Source: Klebsormidium nitens
Lineage: Eukaryota; Streptophyta; Klebsormidiophyceae; Klebsormidiales; Klebsormidiaceae
NCBI GenBank assembly: GCA_000708835.1
Contig: DF236961.1
Location: 372,001 to 436,000 of the forward strand
DNA: 64,000 nucleotides
Direction of reading: 5' to 3'
Within the stretch, counting starts at the first letter, position 1, and each line of letters starts with the position of its first letter. Below the pieces are notes generated by a model. It searched no databases, was not told the DNA's origin, and worked only from the letters and a program-made list of their open reading frames with translations. Shown here in pieces: positions 35,801 through 46,890 of the stretch. The position numbers and the translations under genes were made by a program.

Positions 35801-38800
35801 TAAACTCGGCCGCTTTCTTTTGACACACATCCCACTGGCTTGTCTAGCTGAAGCCACACATAATGTTCCAAGACCTAGGAGTTTAGGAGGTCTCAGAGTT
35901 GTTGTCTCTCACGTAAGAATGTTTGTCAAGCGCAGCCAGAGACTCACGAACCCATCAGATCAAAGTTGGCCCCTAAAACACACTCCACTTTACGGAGCCA
36001 TATAGCGCAAGGACCGGAACCGGATTCAGGAGAAAAACTACAGGCTATTCGATCGTCGATGAAAGTACCTGTACTCGAGCATTTCCACCGGTTTCGTAGA
36101 TCCCCAGAACTAAGCAATTGAATGAGCAGTAGAACAGGACACACTAGCGCCTCACCTTGTCCAGCTTGTCGGACTCGCTCGTTACCCAGGCCCGGCAACG
36201 GCTCAACGTCTCCTCCAAAATACTCAGGGCTGTCGTCCGATCCTCCCCGTCCAGCCCAAGCACAAAGGTCTCCTTGTCACCGCCCAGAGCGTTTTCAAGG
36301 TCGATCATCCTGGGAGACAGATTTCGAGCCGTGGTCAGACTAGCAATCTTCGGCCATTATGCAAAATCGAGCTCATGCAGCCGACCAAAGAACTCGTCTT
36401 TTTTGCCATGAAACTTGAGCGTTGCCGGGGTCTGTGACCGACTCTTCTTCCTGTGGGACTCGACGCTCTTGTGCGACCCCGCAGCTGGAGAATCGAAAGC
36501 CGGCCATGACAAGTTCCCCTGCCTAGAAGCCTGGTGGATACGAAGGGGCTTTCTTTCAGCTACCTTTAAAGAGAGCATCCACCCAAGTACACTCGTGCAT
36601 CCGAGTCCTGAGGAAAGAAATCATCCGAGGGCCCACATTCAATCTCGAATGTCTTCAGCAACCCAACGCACCACGTGAACAAGTATCTGGTCGCTTGACG
36701 GGAGCGACCCCCCCTCTAAGACCCCGCAGTGCTTTTCAAGGCCCGATGTTACAAAGCGTGTATCACATCGGGCATTGGGAGAGACTAGCCGACTTACTGG
36801 TCTCCCTTGAAGCTGTCCAGGAACTCCTTCCGCTCAGCAGTCGGCATCAACCGCGCAACAGTGTATACTGCCCCGAAGTAGTTCTCCACCGCTTTCCGCA
36901 TCGTATCCAGACCCATCCGGAGCTCCGCGACCTTCTCAGAATCTTTTGGGGCGCCGTCAGCGGCTGATAGGTCCCCCTGTAGGACGACGAGGATGCTGAG
37001 TGGCCCATATAACACTTCCGCACTCAGACTGTCTTCCTCCGCTCCTAACACACGTAGTGTTTTGCCCAAAAAAGCAATTTTATTGTTCGCATTAAGATGC
37101 AAATATCATTTAAGAGTTCCGCACTGAGAACGTTTCCTGTGAAGCATAAGGAGCTGACGCTCTGCAGCCTTTTCTGACATCGTCACAGAGTGACCCAAAG
37201 CTTGGTCTCTTACTCGGACCACAGCATCACTTTAAAGGCACACTTCTTGAAGCCTCGTGAGAGAGTCTCTCACGTCTGACACATCGAAACGACGAACTTC
37301 GAAATGCAAGCCAACAAAGGTTGTCGAAAACCAGGATTTTTTTTTTGAACTGAAATAACCTTCTCGCAAGGCCACAATGACTGGACAAAAGTTGCCTCAC
37401 ATCATCTTCGTTATCATTGCAAGAGGTAATCAGCCAATAGAGAGAGGACCAGTCTACAGATTCCGACTGGAGCGACTCTTGCAAAGCCTGATCTCTGATA
37501 ATTGGGTTCGGTAAGTGAAACATTCTTGTTGATCTTACTCTCTTACCTGTCCAGCCTCTTCTTCTGTTGGCTTCGCTACGCCATTCTCGGGCTCCCTCTG
37601 CGAAAACGAGCAATCATCAGCACCACCGCTGCAAACTCGCAGAGTAAACCAGATCTCTACACGTAGAGATCAGCTACCAACGAGTATCAATCCTCAATGA
37701 CTTTTCAAACTACCAAACACCTCGTTGAGCTTCTGTCAAGAATCAATGCTACCACTGCAGGTCACTAGCTCGCTGAAGACAAGAAGAACTTGGTAGATCA
37801 GGAAGTAACATGAAGGGCATTGACAGTCTCCTAATAGGGGACCACCACCCAAAATCCAACTATTTTGCAGCTGATCATCTTTGAAAGTGTTTCAAGCTTC
37901 AACGTGCAGTTTGAGGTCAGCCCTTTTTGAGTCTAAACTCAGTTTACCGCGCTTAAAACGAAGCATCATGAAAGACAAGCTTCGAAAAGCGTGCTCAAAG
38001 CAAATACCAATTCCTGCAAGCTGCTGCGCAAAACCATAAAGTGTTTCTCCAATTTTGCAGCAGTGGCAGGTGAATCCACTTACCGTAATCATGGAGGATG
38101 AACATTTGTTACCACCACAGCAAGACTTAACTGCAGCCGACTGTCCAAAGGTAAACGGTAAGCCAACATGTGGAAAGGAAGGACTGCGGATGATGTACAA
38201 TAACCCTAAATCCCTGAAACACAAATATGCCTCACCTGCGTAGCCCTCAGGCTGGCTTCCAGCTCAGCCTTCAGCTGCTCGTCCACTTCTTCATCGTCTT
38301 CCTCTTCCTCCTCTGCATACGCATCCTCATCGAAATCGTCGTCTACTTTCAAGCTCGCCCGGCCGTTCTCGCTGTTCCCCTCAGAGTCTCTGACTGCCGT
38401 TGCAGCTGTTGAAGACTTTGGGCCGCCAGCCTCGCCGAGGCGCTCAAAGATTGTGCTTCCTACAGGAGGAGTGCTTTGTCATACTTGGGGGCATCATGAT
38501 TCTTAAAACAACAAGCAAATCTGTTGAGTCGGGGGATAGGGCGCCTGATCAGGCATTTGGCGTTCAAGGCTATAATTGAAGAGTATGACAGAAGGGGAAC
38601 CTTATAGAACATGAAGATGAATCCCCTGCATCAGACTAAGCTCTTGCTCTTGGCACATGAGCTTTCTCTGACGAAGTGGAGGGCTGATGGTGGTGGCTAA
38701 CATGCTTCAGAACTAAAGCACAATTTGCGAGTTCAGTATTTGACATGTTCAGAACCCTAGAACTAGAACAGTCCTGGTCGTTAGTGTCATTCTTGCACCT

Positions 38801-40053
38801 TCAGTCAGTGCCGGTGGTTATACCATCTTCATTTACAATTGCCAGGCACTGACTTCAGATAGAAACAGTTCCTTCAAGGGTAAGTCAGCATAACATCAGA
38901 GATGCGTCAGCAGCCACCATCAGAGGGAAATGAATAAATATGACTTTAAAAATAAAGCTGAGATGGTATCTGCAAGAAAGAGGGGGACGATGCAAGGGTG
39001 GTGGTTTTGAATATAGGTCATCCTTTTGACCAAACCAGTAAGTCGCAGCAATAGCGCAAGGCATTCATTAACATTAAGTGCAAAAGTGCGAGTTCTCTGT
39101 TGGGTGCAGGTGATTTGACATCACTACACCTTCAACGGCCAAAGGAGTGATGTACAAGAAAAGTTGAACCTTCTATCACAAAACTGGTCAAATCAAAATG
39201 GGCACCAAAGATCCTGTGTGACGCATTTGGCTCACAGTTGAGAGGTAGTGTTGATTGGAAAATATCCATTCCCTGGGAAGAAACATCTTAGGTTAAAAAT
39301 AGTCTCCCACTAGCGGACATAGCAGGTTTTGAATTCAAAGAGAGGGGCATCATTCCATCAGCTTCCATGAGTCATATCTCTCATAAATCAACGGGCTGTC
39401 AATTGGCAGCGAGGTCAGTGGTAGTCATCTACGGGGGTCCAGCAGAGAAGCCCACTCCTCAAAATGGCTTTGAACCTCAGAGGACATAGTCAAGGTTCAA
39501 GTAGCTGTTTCTCATATTAACCTCACACTGATAGGAGGAATTGTGTGCATTGAAGTTCCACACATTAAAATTATGCGTTGAGACGCAGGACCACCAAGCA
39601 AACAAGCTACTTTGCATAATGTTTGCACGAAAACAAGCGACAATTGGCGGAGCAGCTAAAACAGCGCACACCATTACCAACAAGCGATCTCAAACAATTA
39701 TCAAGTAGAACAGTAAGGTCCTCACCTGACGAGCCTGTCCCGCCAGTTTTGGACTCTCCTTTGAGGCCATGCAACCACTTGGCCCCAACTCGGACCTCAC
39801 GTTTCCTTGGCTTGCTGAGGCGCACTCCTCGGGCAGGCAAACCCCCGAATGTCACATCCTCATCGAATACCCAAGGCAGACTATTACTAGCCTGAATGAG
39901 ATTTGGCTGTCTAGGAAGCTTTCCTACTTTGGCACATGTCGGTCGCGGCAGGGGGCTGCCATACCACTCCTTCCCGAAGTGAGGAGGTGCCCCCCCTGTG
40001 AATAGACCGGTTTGGAAAGTGCTGCCAACCGCGTGTGCCAAAGAAAGGGCCAT
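29890..40053 (-). CDS. Unknown acidic, helix-rich 844-aa protein, possibly plastid-targeted
   Basis: Twelve minus-strand exons: 40053-39726, 38459-38236, 37597-37547, 36976-36798, 36309-36156, 35325-35062, 34559-34455, 33560-33413, 32774-32570, 32151-31958, 30966-30749 and 30354-29890. Every junction keeps phase, and the total (2535 nt) is divisible by three. The start at 40053 is the first ATG in frame. The first ~110 residues lack acidic residues at the very N-terminus and are then basic (KPRKREVRVGAKWLHGLK), like a transit region. Exon 2 has a strongly acidic run (AYAEEEEEDDEEVDEQ). Exons 4-11 are charged and mostly helical, for example AEQMRQELEEKKDEYRRNQE in exon 7 and MLEEGERVIEAFEDQIEEEF in exon 8. 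The C-terminal exon is Gly/Ala/Pro-rich. There is no catalytic motif I recognise. It could be a plastid structural or nucleoid-associated coiled-coil protein; that is a guess. Its introns are unusually rich in exon echoes. Confidence 0.75.
30925..31260 (-). repeat. Three copies of exon 11 start (VADRMPSTPEEVL)
   Basis: On the plus strand, acctcttccggggtacttgg at 30931, acttcctccgggctgctcgg at 31062 and acctcttctggggtgctcgg at 31209 are related. The first belongs to the real exon; the next two are intronic echoes, the nearer still reading GYKQVADGMPSSPEEVL. The period is about 130-147 bp. Confidence 0.85.
32690..33097 (-). repeat. Three copies of exon 9 start (GQPLSEQDYRD)
   Basis: The real exon start (32774 downward) reads GDRPAGQPLSEQDYRDIGVTI. 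Echoes read GDRWGQPSSEQDHRDVAVTI (about 32841-32920) and GDQAGQPLNKQDHRG (about 33027-33097). Each is preceded, in gene orientation, by an acceptor-like tract. The period is about 150-190 bp. Confidence 0.88.
34309..34495 (-). repeat. Echo of exon 7 3' end and donor
   Basis: tctcacctgctctgccgacc is followed by tgcgctc(c) and ccacgcctcctg both at 34450-34495 (the real exon end) and at 34309-34352. The flanking intron (ggttctgcttttgctcctttga and similar) is duplicated too, giving a period of about 140 bp. Confidence 0.85.
35265..35823 (-). repeat. Five-copy array of exon 6 acceptor and start
   Basis: The real exon start has, on the plus strand, accacttcgtcgttnactag followed by ggtgtactcgcc. 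It is followed by increasingly decayed copies at 35385-35455, 35497-35560, 35606-35655 and 35757-35823. The nearest copy is almost identical and keeps the acceptor (cagcatcctgccaaaa). The graded divergence suggests serial duplication next to the exon. Confidence 0.88.
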
Positions 40054-41033
40054 GCCTGTTGAAATCTCTGACAAACTCGAAGGTAACTTACAATGCAGCC
40101 CTTCTTAGTCCAAACAACCATGCCACTTGGCAGAGCTCGGCTAATTTCCTTCGTCACCACTACCTAGCGCCCTAGATTGCCAGGAGATCGCCCCTGCAGC
40201 AATGCTGGCGCAGCAGGAAGTGGGAAAGCGGAATTGAGGAACCCGCGAGGCTGATGAACAGGAATCAGAACAGTCTGGCTCCATCATAGACTCTAGACTC
40301 TAGAGTCTAGCCTTAGGATTACCATTACCGTGCACGATATTTTGAGCAAAATGGCTCTCTACGCCGTCCATCTGTTTTCACAATCCTCAATCGACGTTTC
40401 TAGGTCTGGGTTATAAAAATGCAGGTACCGTCGGATTGCCTTTTCCCGGAGCCATCGAACGGTCTGATCGGGTTTAAATATGACCTGCAGAGCGAACAAT
40501 AGACGCCGCTCCTAGTTCGCAGCTTTGCTGACTCATGTTGGGAGGGACAAGCTCAGCTGCCAGCTGGGTGGAACTTTTCGAAGATGCCAATGGCGTCTCT
40601 CTGTGTGTCTCCTCCTTGCAGGAGCGCTTTTGCAGCACTTGAAGGTGGGCAAAGCATCATATAAGCTGAGCAGCTCAGAAGCTCTCCCCGCAGGCGGTTG
40701 AGAACCCTCAATTGCTAGGAAGTGCAGCAATGCGGCTTTGAATTTTGAAGCAGGTGCCTAACGCAGCATTCTACGGTCTGCAATTGCCTGTCCCCCAAGA
40801 ATTTGGCCTCTCGATACTTTAAATTCTAAACATCGCTTTGCTGATAGGCCCCGCCGCTGTGCAAAAGTGTTCAGTGGTGGGGACAAACTTTGAGAAGACA
40901 GTCTGAGTACCACCAGCATCAAGAGATCGTGAAGGAAAGTGACTGACGCCGTCGCTTCCCTCATGTTAGACACTTGCGAGACGGGCTTCTGCTGCGAAGC
41001 TCGCGAGGACTAGCTGGCTCTCAGTGACTTTTG

Positions 41034-42140
41034 ATGGCAAGCCAGAAGGATACCTTGGACAAGGCGGTTGCATTCTTTCAAAAAAGAGACGGGGTTGACA
41101 AAGCACTGAAGATATGTAGGTACACATCAAAGCTGCTGCTCAAGACAGATGTTGTTGCTCCCAGCTCGCACTTGGCACAGAGGCTAGCGGAATTTGAAGG
41201 AAGCGTTGGAATCAGCAGAAAGGCATTCCGGCTAGGAAAGTTCCTGCAAGACTTGGACGCAGTAAGGAAGGGCCCAAAGTTGTCTACCAGGGATGGACTT
41301 CTTCATCTCATTGCCAATGGGTTTGAGGGCGCATACTACTTCACCGAGCAAGGCATCTGGCTGGTAAGGACATTTGGATTCATGAGTTTTTAGTCACTTG
41401 TCAACAACGGTGTATTTTTTGGGCCCTTGAGCTTCTGAGATCCAGATTGTGTTAATGTAGATGAACGCCTTGCCAATCTTAGCGCATACGAAAACATGCT
41501 ATCAACCTCTTGAAAGACATTCACTCTCCTTCATCCATTGGGGCCTTGTTCATACTTGATACCAGGCTTCATAGAAACCTGCTGGGTTTGTAAAATCCTC
41601 TTAGAAATTGAACAAGCATGCAGATTACTCAAGCTGAGCTGAAATTGTGCATTTCCAGTCGAGTGAAAGTGGATTTTGAAGCCAGTAGAATCAGTCTGAC
41701 AACTTAAGAAGAAAGCTAAGCCTTGATTAATTTGCCATTTGCAGGCCAAAGCAGGACTGATTGACAAGAGGCACTGCGCGCCCTTAACAAAGATCAGTGC
41801 GTGGACCGAGTTCTTTGGCTACTTTGGGAGTGTTTCTCTCAGCTTGTTGGCCATCTCATCAACGTACAGACGAGAAGCGGAGTTGATCAACGAGCTTCGT
41901 GCACAAGGAAAGACAACGGTGGGCGATGGAAGTGAGGACGATGTTCGATTGAAAGAGCTTGCACAACTGCGAGCTAAGCGACTCTTGAAGATGATAGCAG
42001 TCGCCCAGGATGCAGCAGATGCACTGCTCGCCCTAGATGACATGATGGAACGGAAAAGCGTGCTTAAGAACCCGGCCCTTTTGGCTCTGGCCGGCCTGTT
42101 GTCGGCTCTCATAGGCGCCTACAAATGCTGGCCAACTTAG
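41034..42140 (+). CDS. PEX11: Peroxisomal membrane elongation factor PEX11
   Basis: Two exons, 41034-41363 and 41745-42140, in phase 0, give 241 aa. The N-terminal half (TLDKAVAFFQKRDGVDKALK, ICRYTSKLL, RKAFRLGKFLQDL) matches the amphipathic PEX11 helices that curve the peroxisomal membrane during division. The second exon has GYFGSVSLSLLAI and ends in a hydrophobic segment followed by a short tail (LALAGLLSALIGAYKCW). The length is usual for plant PEX11 proteins. A preceding in-frame TTG is not the start; the ATG at 41034 is. It shares a 980-bp divergent promoter region with the 844-aa gene. Confidence 0.9.
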
Positions 42141-43351
42141 CTGAAAACGACTGAGCCACTTGATTGGGTTCAAAGCTTTAAATTGCGAACTAGAGCATGC
42201 TATGAACTTCGAGATTGACTTGTAATTAGATGAGGGTAAAATAGTTCTCTTAAAAGCAGTGTTTCAAGTGCTTTCTTCTTAAAAGCCCCGGGCCCGTGTC
42301 CAAACCAAAGCAATGGTGGTGATCCATTACGAAGTCACATAAATCACTCAGTGACTCGATCAGTGACGATCCAGAACGTCGGATCTGCTCAGAGCTGGCC
42401 CTGACTCAGTAAAGTAGGTATGTACCGTCTGGCACATGCGTCATGCTGGCGTACAGCCCCAAATATACTCCGTCCTGTCATGGCGGCACATGCTTACATG
42501 TTGCGACCACATGGACCAAAACAAAGATTAGTTGTAGGTCTGTAAACAGGCTTGTTGCGATCATAATTGTAACGATCGGAATTTGCTTCTAGAATGTATT
42601 TGCCGCCATATACGCACGGTGCATCCAAAACCTCGACTGACATGCCGCGGCCATGCATGGGACTCCGGTTAACATGGCCGCGAGATGACGCGCGTGCAAT
42701 TGGGTCACTAATTGCGAACGGCGCCTGGCCCATTCGCAGCCCGAAACATATATGCGCGCCGTTCATTACTATAAGTGCAATTGCTATAAATATGCACACA
42801 TACGTTACCAGCCAGCATGTTCAATGTATATTTGATATTGATCCGGCATAAAAAGTTCGGATGCACCCGGGCGGCCTTGGTCGAATCATGCTATCCGATC
42901 ACACCTCAATGAACAAACGTCCGGTCGCCGCCGAAGCAGCCCACTTGTTGGTCAAGGCTTCCGATCGAGTTCACTCCGACTTGAATGTCGAACTCAATAA
43001 TCATTGAATGATAAGTAACACTTGTCGAGAGAATCAGCGTTGATGAATAGGTCTCGACACATGACGTGTGTCGGCGGTTGCATACGGAAAACTCGAATTA
43101 CCAATGTATATGTACTCGTTCAGCACGTGATGATGAGTGATCATCAGTGATTGGATCGATTATCTGCCTGCCTCCCTGCGGCGACCAGAGCAGCCGGCCA
43201 GAAGTGAAATTTAAGGCCGCAAGTAGATTCAGCCGTGATACGCAACCTGGTAACGTTGCTGGTCGAGCAACTTGCGACACCGAATAAAAGGTGAACAACT
43301 GCGACCGGGACCCTCGAGAAATAGCAGTTAATGTATAACGAATCGACGAAG
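42141..43351. other. Intergenic between converging genes, no gene seen
   Basis: This holds the 3' flanks of PEX11 and TRAPPC3. A GC-rich patch at 42600-42740 resembles other transposon-like patches of the window. Confidence 0.5.
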
Positions 43352-46147
43352 CTACTCGTCGTCTTTGTAAGGAAGCTCTTCGGGCACCGTCTCTATTAGC
43401 CTCATTCGAATCTCATATACGTCGTCCCCTTTCAGCATATCCTTGACGATCCTCACCTCTGTTCGCATTGAGATCTGCAGAAAAACAAACCACCTTGCAT
43501 TCTCAAGAATCAAGGACCTCTTAGGAGAAATCCTCTGACCAATGATGCGGAACGAAACCACATCGACCGAGAAGCTGAGAGGGCTGAATAATCTCAATTC
43601 AACTCTCGGGGCCAATACTTTTTGTGGTCCTTGCAACGATACGGTTGACATGCTCGACCAGAAAAGAGGGAACCCTTATCTGCGGACTTCTGGAAACACC
43701 AAATGCAAGTAACGTAGGCCAACAGACGAGTCAGGCCAAAGGCGAACGTTGGAAAACATCCAGCTCGTAGCCTTTTCGCAGGTGAGACAGTCGAAAAGAA
43801 AGTTGGCGCTTCACAAACCCTCCGGAGAGACGCCGTCGTATAGAGGCCGGAAAGACGCCGTCGTATAGAGTCCGGAAAGACGCCGTTGTATAGAGTATTG
43901 ACGGAACACGGGAAACAGCTTCAACACAGAGATCGGCGACCTGAGCGCACCACAAAGCGAAACAGACATGTAATCTTTCTGATCGTGAAGTGTTGAGGGC
44001 TTACCATTTCCAACGCCCCCCTTAAGACCCCGCACAGTATGCTGCAGTACGAGAGGCCTTGGCAGGTGTCGGGCAGCTCGACGAAGTCGACCAGCGGATT
44101 GTCGTCCATCAGAAGGCTGCACTCCTTCCCGTCTGGGCTCCAGTTGGCGACCGTGGGAGAGACTCCGAGAAACATCTTGAACCCGACCTGCGAAGAGCAG
44201 AATGTTCAACGGTCAACACCCATTGTGGACAGAGAGTTTATCCTTGTCTTAGAGTCTCTTTTGTCTCTTTCAGTTGACCGCGACCACGAAGTATGTGGCT
44301 GAGGCAAGGAAGAGGGAGGCCTTAATCTTCACCGGCGAACGAAGGTCGGCCTTGGTATGTGGACTAACCGTTGGAAATTGATGAATACCTCCTATATCGG
44401 AGGGAATTGTCAGTGATTCCTCCACAAGACCTTTTAGCGGACATTTCCCTTTCTTTTTGTCTTAAAACACTTTCCCTCTCGCAATGAAAGTGGCCGAATC
44501 TGTCAACTCGGTGAGCAACGAAATTTGGGAAATGAGGATGAGCAGTACAGCCGTTGGTCCATCTGTAAGGGACTTCGACTTTCATTTTTCAGAAGAGTAT
44601 CTTTTCCTGATGCTGATTCTTGCCAGGATTGGCTTGACGAATTCTCCTAGATACCTGGAATATGCAACTTCTGTTCGTCACAGATTGACCAATCCACCAA
44701 TCTGACGTGTTGACACATAGGGGTCAGCGGCTCTTAAAAAGACTCTGACAAGATTCTAAGAGAGCTTGTTTCGAGTCTACCGATTCAGGGCCCGCCCGCT
44801 GGCCCGTTGACAGGTCGCTCATTTTCATAGGCACCAGTCCTGGAAACTATAATTCAGACAAACGGCAAGTAGTCTCCAAAGGAAATTCGAGCCAGGCTTT
44901 GAACTGAGGCCGGATTCAAAAAGGTCATACATCCATCGTGCAGTTCGCCAACTTACCCTTTAGCTATGATTGATGCTCGATTTGACTAGCAACACTCACA
45001 ATTGCAAATCAAGTTGGTGCCTCTGCTAAACATTCATAAGTCATTTGGTTGACAATCTTGGTCAGAGCTCACCTTAGCAATGACATCAGCTGTTTCCCTG
45101 AAGTCGGCGCACTTCGCAGAGTTTGATTTGGCGAGGAACTCATCAATCAATCGGATGCCAATATTGTAGCCCCTGCAGACAACCAGAAAATTCCGTCTTC
45201 AGTTTGTACAATTATATGACTTAGTCTTTATCAAATATGGCCAGGTCCACGAGAGTAAGCAGCAAATGTCAAGATAATATGTAATGGGTGGAAAGAAGGG
45301 ACGAGTCGCTTCCACGGTCACCTCTGGGTTTGCGGTCGATCATACAGTTCAGAAGATCTCCCTCTGTGGGATTCAAGTAACCAGATTGCTTGACCAAACT
45401 TAAATCAAGTCTTCGGGCACAGCTTGATAGTAGGTCAACAGGCAAAAATAATCATAATCGAGGCCAGCCGAAAAAACTTTGATATGAGTTGGCGCTGTCC
45501 TTCTTCACCGGTTTTCGAATGGTGATGAGAGTCGGGCAAAGACTATGATTAAAACTAAGCTGTCTGAGTGAAGCCCAAGTCCCAAGCCCAAGTCCTTTGA
45601 AAATTATCCAGGGGGCTCAGACAAAACTTCCACAGCTCTAAGCCCCGACCACTCAGGGCTGCCGACAAATTTCATGGAGCAGGGACCACTCTATGAACTC
45701 TTACATGCTGTCTAGCTGCTTGTTGACATCATCCACATCCTCGTGGTCTGTCAGCAGCTGCCGTACAACTGCCCCATATGTGAGAGTGAAGAGCTCCGCA
45801 TTCTGCAAACGAAGATTCTGGCTGATCAATCAATGTTAAAAAACTTTGATGAGCAGACATTCTTGTAAGGGATGACACATGGGCAAACAAGAAGCGAAGA
45901 ATGAAAGAAGAGATTTATGGCAAGCTATGGTATCTGATGAGTTTCAGGAAGAAGATCACAACATGTAAAGTGTTGTACTCCTCTAACATCACAGGTCCCA
46001 ACTTAGTTGTGGTAGCCAAAACTAAGTTGAGCCAGCCAATGCAGACGGTGCATTCGGTTGAGCACTGCTCGTAGTTTTCGCTGGCGGACTCACCACCTTC
46101 TCCACGTTTGCAAACGCCGCATCCCCAGGCCTGAGAGCTGCTTTCAT
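43352..46147 (-). CDS. TRAPPC3: TRAPP complex subunit 3 (BET3)
   Basis: Five minus-strand exons: 46147-46094, 45802-45705, 45172-45073, 44187-44005 and 43474-43352. The phases agree and give 185 aa, normal for the family. Motifs in order are GDAAFANVEKV, NAELFTLTYGAVVRQLL, GIRLIDEFLAKS, CADFRETADVIAK, VGFKMFLG, DNPLVDFVELPDTCQGLSYC and a C-terminal ELPYKDDE. A conserved Cys falls in the region where BET3 is palmitoylated (AKCADF). TRAPPC3 is a core, dimer-forming subunit of the TRAPP tethering complexes and Rab GEF at the ER-Golgi interface. The gene is divergent from 5MP with 743 bp between the start codons. Confidence 0.95.
43822..43896. repeat. Three-copy 25-bp minisatellite in the last TRAPPC3 intron
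   Basis: Units ccggaaagacgccgtcgtat followed by agagt occur three times in tandem with one or two differences each. Confidence 0.9.
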
Positions 46148-46890
46148 TGTTGCGGGCTTTCCTGAAGCCTAGTTTTTCCCAACACCAGCTGCACCGCACA
46201 GAAGCTCCTACATATTCTGTCAGCAGGTGGCTGCCAATTCTAGTCACTGGCTTTCATCGATTGAGCGCCCCTGCTTCGCGAAGGTCTGATGGGCTTGCAG
46301 CCAACGGAAGAATCACAATTGCTCCTCCCTGTGTCCCCTGATCATGCTCTCGTCACTTTTCACTGTTCCGCCTGGAGAGCTGAGCCAGACCCATGGACAT
46401 GGAACTTTGGAAGTGTTGGCACTCTTGCAGCCTGCTCCAGCCTCTCGAGTCTTGCCCCTCTGCAATGGCAACCAATTCTGATCTTAGAAATTTTAACCAA
46501 TCTGGTCAAAATTGCCATGCGACGGGCGACGTTTGACATCGACGTCGAAGACTAGAACCTTATTTGGACTGCTTGTACTGCAAACTACCATCCGGAGTGA
46601 CTTTTCGATGAAAGGGCGGAACGTTACAGTTTGTCTCATGAGCCACCAGAATTTGGGCAGATTGGCTAATATATTACATATCTTCGGTTTCAACAAAGAG
46701 AGAAAGCGAGCTGGCTGCAGTAAAGAAACGGAGGAGAAAGGATACTTCATTTGCTAGGGCGCCATTGCAGTTCCCTTCAGGCTGCATCTACCCCTCAACC
46801 GGAGCGCCCGCTTCTGAGCGAGCTTGAGGAGAGTCCCTTGCCCAGGATCTTTCTTTCCAAGCCCCCAGCGCTTCAAAGACAGGCCCGTTT
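46148..46890. promoter_or_regulatory. Shared divergent promoter region of TRAPPC3 and 5MP
   Basis: This 743-bp stretch separates two divergent start codons and holds no other gene. No clear TATA box was identified, which is common for housekeeping genes. Its promoter role is inferred from position only. Confidence 0.45.

Noticed and set aside
40287-40310. Palindrome ctagactctagagtctag
   Set aside because: Short, low-complexity and without context; likely chance.
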